Shown here: positions 8,067 to 15,421 of the stretch, piece by piece
Layout: the number at the start of each line of letters is the position of its first letter
Position numbering within the stretch: position 1 is the first letter of the stretch
NCBI GenBank assembly: GCA_023459335.1
Contig: JAEWUO010000020.1
Coordinates: 62,001 to 126,000 of the forward strand
Length of the DNA stretch: 64,000 bases
From: Bacillota bacterium
GTDB lineage: Bacteria > Bacillota > Clostridia > Christensenellales > CAG-138
Direction: 5' to 3'
The notes under the pieces: model-generated
What the model saw: the letters and a program-made list of their open reading frames with translations, nothing else
Told to the model about the DNA's origin: nothing
Database searches by the model: none
Translations under genes and position numbers: made by a program

Positions 8067-8532
8067 ATGCGCGGTTATCGGATTCCTGCTGGGCCTGCTG
8101 AGCGTCGTATTCGTCCAGCTTTTCATTGGCGATACGCTCGATGCGTTCATGCTCGGTTTCGGCATGTTCTGCCTCGTTTTCGGCTACCAGGCGGCGTGCG
8201 AGTGCCAGGATCATATCCTGATATTCGGGCGGCATCTCATAGACGGCGCGGACGAGGTTCTGCTGAAATGCGTTGAGCTGATACTTTGAGGCGAGTTCAG
8301 AAACGAAATCATCCCCGGCGTCCTCGAACATCTCGCCCTCACCAGTATACATCCATTGAACGCTCACTTTGAATGATGCGTGCAGCAGCAATACTGTCCT
8401 ATCGCTGACAACCCGCAATCCATTTTCGCTCGCAGAAACGCTGGTCTTAGTTAGTCCAAGCGGTTGCCCGTATTTTTCTTGACTCAAATCGAGAGCAAGA
8501 CGGACTTCTTTAAAACGATCATTTATTGACAT
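8065..8532 (-). CDS. CI-like XRE-family repressor
   Basis: A 155-residue regulator with an N-terminal helix-turn-helix (about residues 5-60): the block LSQEKYGQPLGLTKTSVSASENG holds the two HTH helices. The middle part contains YQLNAFQQNLVRAVYEMP, as in many Firmicutes phage repressors, and the C-terminus is charged, helical and Glu/Gln-rich. No LexA-type peptidase domain is present, so induction must differ from lambda. GGTGGTG before the ATG is the ribosome binding site. It is transcribed from the leftward promoter in the switch at 8552-8580 and should repress the early rightward operon. Confidence 0.85.
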   Translation of the reverse strand: MSINDRFKEVRLALDLSQEKYGQPLGLTKTSVSASENGLRVVSDRTVLLLHASFKVSVQWMYTGEGEMFEDAGDDFVSELASKYQLNAFQQNLVRAVYEMPPEYQDMILALARRLVAENEAEHAETEHERIERIANEKLDEYDAQQAQQESDNRA

Positions 8533-8551
8533 AATTTCACCACCCGAACGC

Positions 8552-8633
8552 AGTATATCACGAAATGTCCACTATGTAAACATTTTTCTTGACAAAGTAC
8601 ACAATGTGGATTATTATGTACACATAGAGGACG
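8552..8633. promoter_or_regulatory. Lysis/lysogeny switch: divergent promoters and three operator-like palindromes
   Basis: Leftward promoter: TTTACA (8580-8575) and TATACT (8557-8552), 17-bp spacer. Rightward promoter: TTGACA (8589-8594) and TATTAT (8612-8617), 17-bp spacer. Three 17-bp sites fit TGT-NN-AC-NNN-GT-NN-ACA to different degrees: 8566-8582 (perfect, over the leftward -35), 8596-8612 (between the rightward boxes) and 8617-8633 (just after the rightward -10). Centre spacings are 30 and 21 bp, close to whole helical turns. Confidence 0.75.
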
Positions 8634-8690
8634 AAACGAGCACATAAAACGGGTACAAACCGCTGAGAACAGACGAAAGGAGCGGGAGAT

Positions 8691-8903
8691 ATGAAATATG
8701 CGGACGCGAGCAACTTAGTAAGAAGCACAGCGGAAAGCATTGAGCGGAAACAACTGGTACTTAGTGATGAAATGAGGGAAGCATCGCCGGAATACTGCGA
8801 GACTTACCGAAGAAACATCCCGATCATGCTCAACATGGCTGCTGATCTTTTGGACGAAGCGGGTAAATCGGAAGAGAAGGTCGCCAATCAGGATAATTCA
8901 TAA
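8691..8903 (+). CDS. Hypothetical early protein, first gene of the rightward operon
   Basis: A 70-residue acidic, helical protein; no clear helix-turn-helix is visible, so it is not an obvious Cro. AAAGGAGCGGGAG precedes the ATG at good spacing. It begins about 75 bases after the rightward -10 box, in the position usually held by cro. Its last 74 bases overlap the 3' end of a possible leftward gene (8830-9099). Function unknown. Confidence 0.6.
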   Translation: MKYADASNLVRSTAESIERKQLVLSDEMREASPEYCETYRRNIPIMLNMAADLLDEAGKSEEKVANQDNS

Positions 8904-9099
8904 ACAAAACCGTAAGATCGTGACGGCAACGGGTACAAATAGGATCGCCGTTTAACTGTTCACAGCCATTGCACTCACGGGGGAACCAAACGCCGTCTGG
9001 GATCCACATCATATCGATTGGCATTTTATAAATCGAGCAGAGATCACGAGGGCAATGAACAGAGACTGAAAAAGATATTTTCTGACCCACACTTGGCAT
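8830..9099 (-). CDS. Possible Cys-rich zinc-binding phage protein (leftward)
   Basis: From the ATG at 9099 the frame gives 89 residues with CNGCEQLNG and CTRC (four Cys in two CxxC pairs) after a Trp/Pro-rich stretch. The start has AAAGGCGG seven bases upstream. A leftward extended -10 (TGGTATACT, about 9130-9122) lies just before. A frame with paired CxxC motifs and its own signals is unlikely by chance, but it runs against the early operon and overlaps its first gene, so the call is tentative. Confidence 0.5.
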   Translation of the reverse strand: MPSVGQKISFSVSVHCPRDLCSIYKMPIDMMWIPDGVWFPRECNGCEQLNGDPICTRCRHDLTVLFMNYPDWRPSLPIYPLRPKDQQPC

Positions 9100-9149
9100 A
9101 AAAACACCGCCTTTCAAGGCGAGTATACCACATCAGGAGGTAAAAACAC

Positions 9150-9305
9150 ATGGATAAGGATATGACCCAGCAGGAAAAGGAACAGAGCAAGCGCACCGCC
9201 GAAGAACTGGCAGAGGACTTTCTTAAATTGCCGCAGCGATTTCAAGACAAACTCGCCGGAGCAATCATGATGGCGCAACTGGCGACGGCGGAGAAGGCGG
9301 GGTAA
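9150..9305 (+). CDS. Small helical early protein (51 aa)
   Basis: ATG at 9150 with AGGAGG at 9135-9140; TAA at 9303-9305. The product is charged and helical (EELAEDFLKLPQRFQDK then an Ala/Met-rich helix), resembling the C-terminal tails of small phage repressors, but it has no HTH itself. Shorter than usual gene-calling limits; the ribosome binding site and codon pattern support it. Confidence 0.6.
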   Translation: MDKDMTQQEKEQSKRTAEELAEDFLKLPQRFQDKLAGAIMMAQLATAEKAG

Positions 9306-9647
9306 ATCTCGCTTATTCGGCGTTTTCTGATGGAGACATAGAACAGGCCTCCGTAGGTTTTGAGCCCGTACGGAGGCCAGACGCAAAGCCACGTCGCCAT
9401 TGCAGCACACCGCGCTGGTGTCTCGCGGCGGCAGGATGCTCAAACATCCTTCTTTACGACGAGCTGGTTAACGGGTGCGCACCCGATCCCCGAACGGCAG
9501 CAGCAACTGGTTTGTCACACGTGGCACGGGCCCCTTTCATTAAGAAGTCAAAAAGCTTCTTCATGATTGATCACCTCCGTTCATGTTGGGGATGTCTCCA
9601 TCATAAAACGCCGAACGCAACAAATCAACGGGAAAGGGAACGAACCC
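9306..9647. other. Structured intergenic region of the early operon
   Basis: About 340 bases without a confident rightward gene. Hairpin A: 9346-9355 pairs perfectly with 9369-9378 (10 bp). A small hairpin GGATG/CATCC lies at 9434-9449 and a 12-bp perfect palindrome GGGTGCGCACCC at 9473-9484. A short leftward frame with a strong ribosome binding site is listed separately. The region may act as a leader for the DUF739-like regulator at 9648. Confidence 0.5.
9454..9564 (-). CDS. Possible 36-residue leftward peptide
   Basis: An ATG at 9564 follows GGAGGTGATC, an unusually long match to the 16S anti-Shine-Dalgarno sequence at good spacing. The frame runs 36 codons to TAA at 9454. The peptide starts MKKLFDFLMKGA, amphipathic, then is low-complexity. 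No family; the only support is the ribosome binding site. Confidence 0.35.
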   Translation of the reverse strand: MKKLFDFLMKGARATCDKPVAAAVRGSGAHPLTSSS

Positions 9648-9896
9648 ATGAATGCTTCATATTCAAAGCTCCGTGGCCTTTTACGCGAACGGAGCATAGA
9701 TACCGCATATCTCGCTGAAAAACTGAAGCTCGCGAGCGCGTCAAGCGTCAGCGAGCGAATGGGCGGTCATGTCCCGTGGCGAATCAACGAAATGTACGCC
9801 GTTCTGGATCTCTGCAAAATCCCGCACGATCAGCTGCACATCTATTTCCCGAAAGACGGAAGGAGCCTGCCGGAACAGAAATTACGCGCTGTTTGA
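9648..9896 (+). CDS. DUF739-like phage DNA-binding regulator
   Basis: An 82-residue protein that opens with YSKLRGLLRERSID, as DUF739 (XRE-like) proteins do. It continues with the HTH AEKLKLASASSVSERMGG and the tail DLCKIPHDQLHIYFP, the family's C-terminal signature. The start at 9648 gives the family's normal N-terminus and has AAAGGGAA upstream; a longer frame to 9567 is unlikely. These proteins are small early regulators in Firmicutes phages, often acting beside Cro. It probably tunes the early operon. Confidence 0.75.
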   Translation: MNASYSKLRGLLRERSIDTAYLAEKLKLASASSVSERMGGHVPWRINEMYAVLDLCKIPHDQLHIYFPKDGRSLPEQKLRAV

Positions 9897-10097
9897 GCGT
9901 GTATAGCGAAAGGGGAAGCGCCATGAAGAAAACCTGACCAGGGCAAGCCTGCCCATCCATCCCAGCAAAGCGCTTCGGTGCTTTGCGATGGCGTGAAAAG
10001 ATACTGCGCGTCTGGCATGTGCGCGCAAGTCTGAGGCGGAAGACAATGCCGCCGACGCTATCGCAAAACGCCGAAATCACAAAAAGGAGAAATTACC

Positions 10098-10298
10098 ATG
10101 AGAACGGCCGCCAATATTAAAGATGTAATCATCGCAGCGCAGGCGTGTATCGTCATGGTGCTGTATATCACGGGATCGATCGTCACACTTCCGCACACGA
10201 CCAAAGGCAAGAGAATCGCGTTGCAGATCATGACAGGAACGAGTGTTTCGCACATCCTTGTCATGCTCTGCTGGATTGCCTTCGCGTTGAAGATCTAG
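10098..10298 (+). CDS. Small membrane protein with two transmembrane helices
   Basis: A 66-residue protein with membrane segments at about residues 10-30 and 45-64 joined by a short basic loop (HTTKGKR). AAAAAGGAG precedes the ATG. The 200 bases before it hold a hairpin (GCAAAGC 9965-9971 with GCTTTGC 9980-9986, extended by CCATC/GATGG) and no gene. Family not recognised; an accessory early membrane protein such as an exclusion factor is possible. Confidence 0.6.
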   Translation: MRTAANIKDVIIAAQACIVMVLYITGSIVTLPHTTKGKRIALQIMTGTSVSHILVMLCWIAFALKI

Positions 10299-10306
10299 GA
10301 GGACGC

Positions 10307-10645
10307 ATGGAAAAACTCTACTTGGCCGGAAAAATCACCGGCGATCTTTTTTACAAACAGAAATTCGGAAGGATTGCCGGAATTTTAAGGAAACAGGGAT
10401 ATTCCATCATGAACCCGGCGGTACTGCCGGACGGTTACGACTACGAGGATTACATCAAGGTTTGCACGGTCATGATCGACGTCAACGAAGGCGTCGCGTT
10501 CATGCCGGACTGGACGGATAGCCCAGGTGCGAAATACGAGATGGGCCACGCGGTTGCAACAGGAAAAGAAATCATATTCCTTGACGATGAAGGCAACATC
10601 CAGGCGAGTGGATATCAACTCTGCGAATGTGAGGAAGAAGCATGA
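10307..10645 (+). CDS. DUF4406-type nucleoside deoxyribosyltransferase-like protein
   Basis: 112 residues. It starts YLAGKITGD, the nucleotide-binding opening of the DUF4406/nucleoside 2-deoxyribosyltransferase fold, continues with NPAVLP and the central MIDVNEGVAFMPDWTDSPGAKYEMGHA, and has the helix with the conserved Glu (YEMGHA) that gives the nucleophile in related enzymes. GGAGGAC before the ATG sets the start. Such proteins are frequent in phage nucleotide-metabolism or defence-evasion modules; the actual substrate is unknown. It overlaps the next gene by ATGA. Confidence 0.8.
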   Translation: MEKLYLAGKITGDLFYKQKFGRIAGILRKQGYSIMNPAVLPDGYDYEDYIKVCTVMIDVNEGVAFMPDWTDSPGAKYEMGHAVATGKEIIFLDDEGNIQASGYQLCECEEEA

Positions 10646-10944
10646 AAAGCATTTTAGAACCGCAGGACGCGGATTACCCGGTTTGCTTTGAATGCAATCG
10701 TAACGGATGCGGCGATCCACTGGAAGAACACCACATATTTGAGGGCAATGGATTACGCCCTCTGTCGGAGAAATACGGCTTGAAAGTTCATCTATGCCGT
10801 CACCGCTGCCACCAATACGGGCCGGACTCAGTGCATCAGAACATCGAGAAACGCCGGGAGCTTCAGGCAAAAGCCCAGCTCGCGTTTCAAGAACGTTTTC
10901 CAGAACTGGATTTTGTGGAAATATTCGGGAAGAACTACCTATAG
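10642..10944 (+). CDS. Putative HNH-like nuclease/recombination protein
   Basis: A 100-residue protein with CFECNRNGC, EEHHIFEG and a CRHRCH block: two Cys pairs and an HH core arranged like the zinc and beta-beta-alpha-metal site of phage HNH nucleases. The EHHIF stretch would hold the catalytic His. Its start overlaps the upstream stop (ATGA). In phages such proteins sit in the recombination/replication region, as here. The HNH reading is from motifs only. Confidence 0.65.
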   Translation: MKSILEPQDADYPVCFECNRNGCGDPLEEHHIFEGNGLRPLSEKYGLKVHLCRHRCHQYGPDSVHQNIEKRRELQAKAQLAFQERFPELDFVEIFGKNYL

Positions 10945-10952
10945 GAGGACAC

Positions 10953-11132
10953 ATGGCTTTTTATAACACCTGTGAATACTGCTCCGCCGCGCTTGATCCG
11001 GGCGAAAAATGCGATTGCTCGAAAGCGCGCGCCGAGCGAAAGGACCACGACAGAGCTACAAAAAAAATCAGGAAAGCGCGACGCGTCCAGAAGAACGTCG
11101 AGCTCTTTCCTATTAATATGCGCACGGCATAA
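10953..11132 (+). CDS. Small zinc-finger-like phage protein
   Basis: 59 residues; an N-terminal CEYCSAALDPGEKCDC treble-clef-like Cys cluster is followed by a strongly basic helix (KIRKARRV). AGGAGGACAC precedes the ATG at 10953. Such short Cys4 proteins are common in early regions of clostridial phages and are thought to bind nucleic acid; no function is known. Confidence 0.7.
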   Translation: MAFYNTCEYCSAALDPGEKCDCSKARAERKDHDRATKKIRKARRVQKNVELFPINMRTA

Positions 11133-11134
11133 AC

Positions 11135-11155
11135 AAAAAAGGCACGGCCTTTTTT
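11135..11155 (+). terminator. Short A/T-flanked terminator-like hairpin
   Basis: AAAAAAGGC (11135-11143), loop ACG, GCCTTTTTT (11147-11155). It could end the first early transcript ahead of the replication module. Confidence 0.55.
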
Positions 11156-11274
11156 TCGAGCTCGTATGAGGTATTAAGAAATCAACCAAAAACACTCACG
11201 AAACAGAACCACACCTTTGCCACCGTAAATGGCGTAGCCAAATCGCGGAGCGTCAGCGGCAGTAGTGACGAGCG

Positions 11275-11392
11275 TGTGGGCAGAGTGGGAAAGTCTACGG
11301 CCTTTTCCACTCTGTCCACAGCGAGGCACCGTAGGGCGGATCGTGTGGGGAATGTGGGAAAGTCTCACGCCCTTTTCCACATTCTCTCACAC
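11275..11392 (+). repeat. Two tandem covarying hairpins upstream of the HUH Rep gene (candidate origin or structured RNA)
   Basis: Hairpin 1: 11275-11293 pairs with 11302-11320 (19 bp, loop TCTACGGC). Hairpin 2: 11343-11362 pairs with 11372-11392 (one bulge, loop TCTCACGCC). The arms share the TGTGGG and GTGGGAAAG/CTTTTCCAC parts, but four adjacent positions differ, and three of these are compensated on the other arm (C-G to G-C, G-C to A-T, A-T to T-A). Each stem has G-T wobbles that pair only on this strand. The 11133-11434 interval holds no gene. Confidence 0.75.
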
Positions 11393-11434
11393 CATCCACC
11401 CGTCAGAACCTTGACAACATCATGGAGGCCGGCA

Positions 11435-12364
11435 ATGTACGAAATCAAGGAGTACGATTACCTGTTTTCCGAACCAGTCACGGGATCGGAACTGTTCGAT
11501 ATCAAATCGATTCGAAATCACCGTGTGAAGAAGATCGTATCTGGGCCGGTTGTGCTCGAATACGAGATTTACCGTATATGGGACACAAAGTCGGAAACAC
11601 GGCGCGCCCGCGGGGAGATCACGCCGGAAGAACAGCGCGAAGTTAACCGTCGCAATGCAAAGAAAGCGTTCAAACGCCGGGCGAATACGAACTTCGGCGC
11701 GGAAGACATCGGCGTCACGCTCACCTATGAAGGGATCATCACCGAAGAGCGGGCGCGTCGGGATGTGGTGAACTACCTGCGCTGCGTCAAGCGCTGGAGG
11801 AAGTCGCAAGGCCTGTCCGATCTGAAGTACATGTACGTGATCGAGTGGAACGCCACGCCTGAGCCGTTGGACGATAAACCGATCAGAGTTCATCATCACG
11901 TAATCATGTCGGGCATGGACCGCGACGTGGCGGAACGCCTATGGAAACACGGCTACGCCAACGCCAGACGGTTGCAGCTGGACGAGAACGGCATATCAGC
12001 CTTGGCCGCCTACATGATGAAAGACCCGAAAGGGAAAAAACGGTGGTGCTGCTCAAAGAACCTGAAAGACCCTGTTATAACCGTCGCGGACAAGAAGATA
12101 TCGCCGCGCCAGGTTGAACGCATATTACGAGCCGCCGAAACAGACGGAAAAGCCATTTTTGAAAAATTCACACCGGGTTATGCAATGACGCACATCGAAG
12201 TAAAGCGCTCCGAGCGCATCGAAGGCGTCTATATCTATGTCAAAATGCACAAAATCGAGAAACCGGACAACCGGACACCCAGCGCGCGCACGCACACGCA
12301 TGTACGCGCGCAACAATATCAAATCAGTAAAGGAGAGCAAAAACATGGACCAGGCAATGGATAA
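11435..12364 (+). CDS. HUH-endonuclease replication initiator (Rep ORF2/G2P-like)
   Basis: 309 residues from the ATG at 11435, which has GGAGG six bases upstream; the longer frame runs back through the hairpins and is rejected. Rolling-circle signatures: motif 1 VTLTY (94-98), a VHHHVIM metal-binding His cluster (152-158) and the motif AAYMMKD with candidate nucleophile Y193 and K196. The following GKKRWCCSKNL block is typical of the G2P/ORF2 replication family. Such enzymes nick one DNA strand at an origin hairpin and stay covalently attached. Two hairpins lie just upstream. Its 3' end overlaps the next gene by 20 bases. Confidence 0.85.
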   Translation: MYEIKEYDYLFSEPVTGSELFDIKSIRNHRVKKIVSGPVVLEYEIYRIWDTKSETRRARGEITPEEQREVNRRNAKKAFKRRANTNFGAEDIGVTLTYEGIITEERARRDVVNYLRCVKRWRKSQGLSDLKYMYVIEWNATPEPLDDKPIRVHHHVIMSGMDRDVAERLWKHGYANARRLQLDENGISALAAYMMKDPKGKKRWCCSKNLKDPVITVADKKISPRQVERILRAAETDGKAIFEKFTPGYAMTHIEVKRSERIEGVYIYVKMHKIEKPDNRTPSARTHTHVRAQQYQISKGEQKHGPGNG

Positions 12365-12674
12365 ACTACGCGATGAAATGGCAAAAAAACCGGACAATTC
12401 GTACATTCAGGTGATTGGCGAATACATAACCACCTATCTTTTGACGCACCCGGCGGCAGCACCGGCGATCATGGCGGAGGGGAAAACCATCGAAGGCAGC
12501 CTTCTGGCGGTAAAGGAAACAGCAAGAAAGAAGCAGCACAACAGTGTCGCGGTACTGCCGGACGCGGAAGTCTACGCCGAAGTGCTGAAATATTACGGCA
12601 TTGAAGGCGAAAAAACGAAAACCGCAGACGTCTGCGGTTTTGGGCTGAATCTGGACGATATATTGGGAGAGTAA
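12345..12674 (+). CDS. AcrIIA9-like protein (candidate Cas9 inhibitor, PcfK-associated family)
   Basis: 109 residues. The pattern SYIQVIGEYITTYLLTHPA (19-37), AEGKTIEGSL (44-53), a basic helix ending RKKQHNSVAVLPDAE (61-75), EVLKYYGIE (79-87) and a short C-terminal LDDILGE fits my memory of the AcrIIA9 family. Those proteins inhibit type II-A Cas9 and are encoded beside PcfJ genes, and PcfJ follows here after three bases. AAAGGAG sets the start at 12345. Inhibition of Cas9 by this protein is inferred from family resemblance, not shown; a conjugation-type PcfK role is the alternative. Confidence 0.65.
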   Translation: MDQAMDKLRDEMAKKPDNSYIQVIGEYITTYLLTHPAAAPAIMAEGKTIEGSLLAVKETARKKQHNSVAVLPDAEVYAEVLKYYGIEGEKTKTADVCGFGLNLDDILGE

Positions 12675-12677
12675 ATC

Positions 12678-14219
12678 ATGAAAATCACGCTAAAAGAGGT
12701 TCAAGCGCATGTTCCAGGGATCGTAACGGAAGATATGTTGCGCTTCGCGCGGGACGAAGTATTCACGGATTTGCACTATATCTTCATAACATGCGTCGGT
12801 AAAAACAAAACACGCAAGCGGATGGCGCATTGCTCACATTGCGGACATGACTTTAGCGGAGAAAATCTCAAACACGCATCGCGGACTTACTGCCCGAATT
12901 GCAATTTTCAATCAACTGTTTACTATTCGTGGTTCTCAACACGCCCGTGCGTCAGATACGGATATATGATCTACTGGCAAAAATCGGCGATTGATGCGAA
13001 TACCGTAACAGCAATCGAAGTAGATCTAAAACTTGACATGTCTGGTGAGATCGCGCAGATAGGCGTACCGATGATAGAAGCGAACATGCGCGAAATGTTC
13101 GTATTCTGCCCGGGAAAAGGAAGCATACGATACTCAAAATACTACTGGTCAAACTGGGGACGCACAGAGGCAATAAGCAATCCATTGCGCAATGTAAAGT
13201 ACCCGGCAAGGATGGCTGGAGATACATTCGTACAAGCAATATCGGGGACAGAATTCGAGCGGATGGGAGTACTAAATTTTGACGCCTGTTATTCCATCGA
13301 ATGCTTAGACATGGCGTCGCGCTGGCCGTCGTTCGAATACATCAACAAGCTCGGGTTCTCAAATCTGCTGCTAGACAAAATGCACGGGAAGCAAACGTTC
13401 GGGGCGATCAACTGGAATGGGAAAAGCCTATTATCCGTACTAGGGTTGACCAAAGAAGACCTGAAAGAGATCAAAGCGAATAAGACTCGGATGGAATACA
13501 TGACGTTATATATACTGCGAAAAATGCGAAGGAACGGGGAACAGGTAACGGTGGGTGAAGCAGATAGAATATCAAGCAAATTAGAGATTTTTGGAAAACA
13601 GGAACTGGACGAAATGTTCCGGTTTGGGAATTTTATACGCGTCTGTGATTACTACCGCAAGCAGGAAACACATAAAAATGAAACTGGATGGGCGCGATAC
13701 TACACAATGAATAGCGTTCATCAAGATTACAAGGACTATCGAGCTCAATGCATTCAACTTGGGTTAGATCTTGCCGACACTGCAATTCGGTGGCCGGCGA
13801 ATTTACACCAGGCGCATCAAAACCTAACAGCACAAATTCAATATAAGCAAAACGCCGAGTTGGACGAAAAGGTAAAACTACGCGCAAATGAGTTAAATAA
13901 CTACAATTTCGATTGGGACTGCATTATCATGCATCCGTTTACCAGCTCAAAAGAGATCATTGACGAAGGAAAGACGCTGAACCACTGCGTTGGCGGTTAT
14001 GTCAGGAAATATGCAACTGGAGCGACAATCCTCTGTGCAGTTCGTCGTACAGACGCACCAGAAACACCGTGGTATACCGTCGAATTTACGAATGATGGGA
14101 CACTCGTTCAGTGCCGCGGACTGAGGAATCAAACGAAGGAAGAGGACAAACTGCTACTAGAAGCATTTTGGGCGGCGTATAAAGCACACAAGACAAAGAA
14201 AGCGAGGAAAACAGCATGA
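12678..14219 (+). CDS. PcfJ domain protein
   Basis: 513 residues. An N-terminal zinc ribbon (C52-x2-C55 and C72-x2-C75: HCSHCG, YCPNCNF) is followed by a long middle domain. The conserved C-terminal PcfJ block includes EGKTLNHCVGGYVRKYATG, a strand-rich part and LVQCRGLRNQ. PcfJ was first named from conjugative plasmids and is frequent in phages and plasmids of gut Firmicutes; its biochemical role is unknown. It forms a pair with the AcrIIA9/PcfK-like gene upstream and overlaps the next gene by ATGA. Local sequence is slightly AT-richer than its neighbours. Confidence 0.85.
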   Translation: MKITLKEVQAHVPGIVTEDMLRFARDEVFTDLHYIFITCVGKNKTRKRMAHCSHCGHDFSGENLKHASRTYCPNCNFQSTVYYSWFSTRPCVRYGYMIYWQKSAIDANTVTAIEVDLKLDMSGEIAQIGVPMIEANMREMFVFCPGKGSIRYSKYYWSNWGRTEAISNPLRNVKYPARMAGDTFVQAISGTEFERMGVLNFDACYSIECLDMASRWPSFEYINKLGFSNLLLDKMHGKQTFGAINWNGKSLLSVLGLTKEDLKEIKANKTRMEYMTLYILRKMRRNGEQVTVGEADRISSKLEIFGKQELDEMFRFGNFIRVCDYYRKQETHKNETGWARYYTMNSVHQDYKDYRAQCIQLGLDLADTAIRWPANLHQAHQNLTAQIQYKQNAELDEKVKLRANELNNYNFDWDCIIMHPFTSSKEIIDEGKTLNHCVGGYVRKYATGATILCAVRRTDAPETPWYTVEFTNDGTLVQCRGLRNQTKEEDKLLLEAFWAAYKAHKTKKARKTA

Positions 14220-15067
14220 ACGAGCTCACGGAAAGAAACCCGAATATCATCGCATCGGAGATCGAAGCGATAAAAACACAGACGAAGACAATAGTACTCA
14301 CCGCGGCAATGGAGATCGGCAAGCGGCTGATCGAGGTCAAAGCATTGTTACCGCATGGAACATGGGGTACATGGTTGCAGGATAACGTGGATTATTCCGA
14401 ACGTACCGCGCAGAACCTCATGGCGCTGCACCAGACATATGGCGGAATGCAGGCGGAGGCAATCGATGGTATCAGTTACTCCAAGGCCGTGGCCCTGCTG
14501 GGCGTAGAAAGTGAAATGCTGTCGGAAGCGGCCGAAACCCATGACATCGCCGCGATGACCACGAAAGAGGTCGAAGATCTCGCCAAAGCGCTGCGTGAAG
14601 AGCAAACAGCTCGCGCGGATCTGCAGCTGAAGCTCGATCTTCTCGAAGGAGCGGACGATAGGGAGAAAGAGGCAACGAAAGCGAAAGAGGCCGCCGAAAA
14701 AGCGCGCGCGAACGAGGAGCAGAAGCGCATCAAAGCGGAAGCAGAAACAAAGCGACTCTCCGGGCGGCTGGAAGATCTCGAAAAAAAAGAACCGGAAGCA
14801 CCAGTTGAGGTAGTCGTAGAAAAGATTCCAGCAAATATACAGGAAGAACTAGACAAACTGCGCAAGATAGCCGCCAAGGCGCCGAGCGCGCCGGTGATTA
14901 AATTCCGGCAGACCTATGAAGATTTTCAGGCTAAGACGTTGCAAGCGCTTACCTGCATTGACGAAATCGAGAAAGAGGATCCGGACACGGCGAAAAAGTA
15001 CCGCGATGCTATGCGCACGGCGTGCGAGCGGATCATAGGGCAGTTGAACGGGGGCGTGTCAGCGTGA
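14216..15067 (+). CDS. DUF3102 domain protein with coiled coil
   Basis: 283 residues. The N-terminal domain (1-100), with IGKRLIEVKALLPHGTWGTWL and YSERTAQNLMALHQTYG, is DUF3102, found in phage and plasmid DNA-metabolism regions. A long Ala/Glu/Lys coiled coil (about 125-200) and a C-terminal helical domain (225-283) follow. It starts by ATGA overlap with PcfJ. A role in DNA partition or replication is often suggested for the family without proof. Confidence 0.8.
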   Translation: MNELTERNPNIIASEIEAIKTQTKTIVLTAAMEIGKRLIEVKALLPHGTWGTWLQDNVDYSERTAQNLMALHQTYGGMQAEAIDGISYSKAVALLGVESEMLSEAAETHDIAAMTTKEVEDLAKALREEQTARADLQLKLDLLEGADDREKEATKAKEAAEKARANEEQKRIKAEAETKRLSGRLEDLEKKEPEAPVEVVVEKIPANIQEELDKLRKIAAKAPSAPVIKFRQTYEDFQAKTLQALTCIDEIEKEDPDTAKKYRDAMRTACERIIGQLNGGVSA

Positions 15068-15312
15068 GCAAACCACTCTATACCCTGATCGTCTTCTGCG
15101 AGGGAACGGAACATCTGTCGATCGCAACGACGGACAAAGCGCGTGCGCGGAAAACCTATTGGCGTTACAACATCCGCTACGGGTACCCACCGCGGGTATA
15201 CGTAAACAAAAACCGGCTGCGAACATACGAGGCCGATGCCCTGTTCAAGTTCAAATGTTACGGATCGGAGCACCGCGCGTTATTTGAGAAGAGCGCCATC
15301 GCAAAAGCGTGA
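15064..15312 (+). CDS. Hypothetical phage protein (GTG start)
   Basis: 82 residues, starting at GTG 15064, which overlaps the upstream TGA as GTGA. This junction matches the operon's style better than the longer in-frame alternative. The basic, aromatic-rich sequence (RKTYWRYNIRYGYPPRVYVNKNR) suggests nucleic-acid contact. Family not recognised. Confidence 0.6.
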   Translation: MSKPLYTLIVFCEGTEHLSIATTDKARARKTYWRYNIRYGYPPRVYVNKNRLRTYEADALFKFKCYGSEHRALFEKSAIAKA

Positions 15313-15421
15313 AACGGTGCGCGCGGCATGGCGGGGGCTACCGGATGGTTCGGTACGGGTGGAACTTTGACCACAGGGGTGTTTGAACGCGTTCAAACAT
15401 CAAAAGAAAGGCGGCGCAGAC

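Noticed and set aside
11276..11434. N-terminal extension of the Rep protein
   Set aside because: The extension would translate the two hairpins; the ATG at 11435 has a well-spaced GGAGG.
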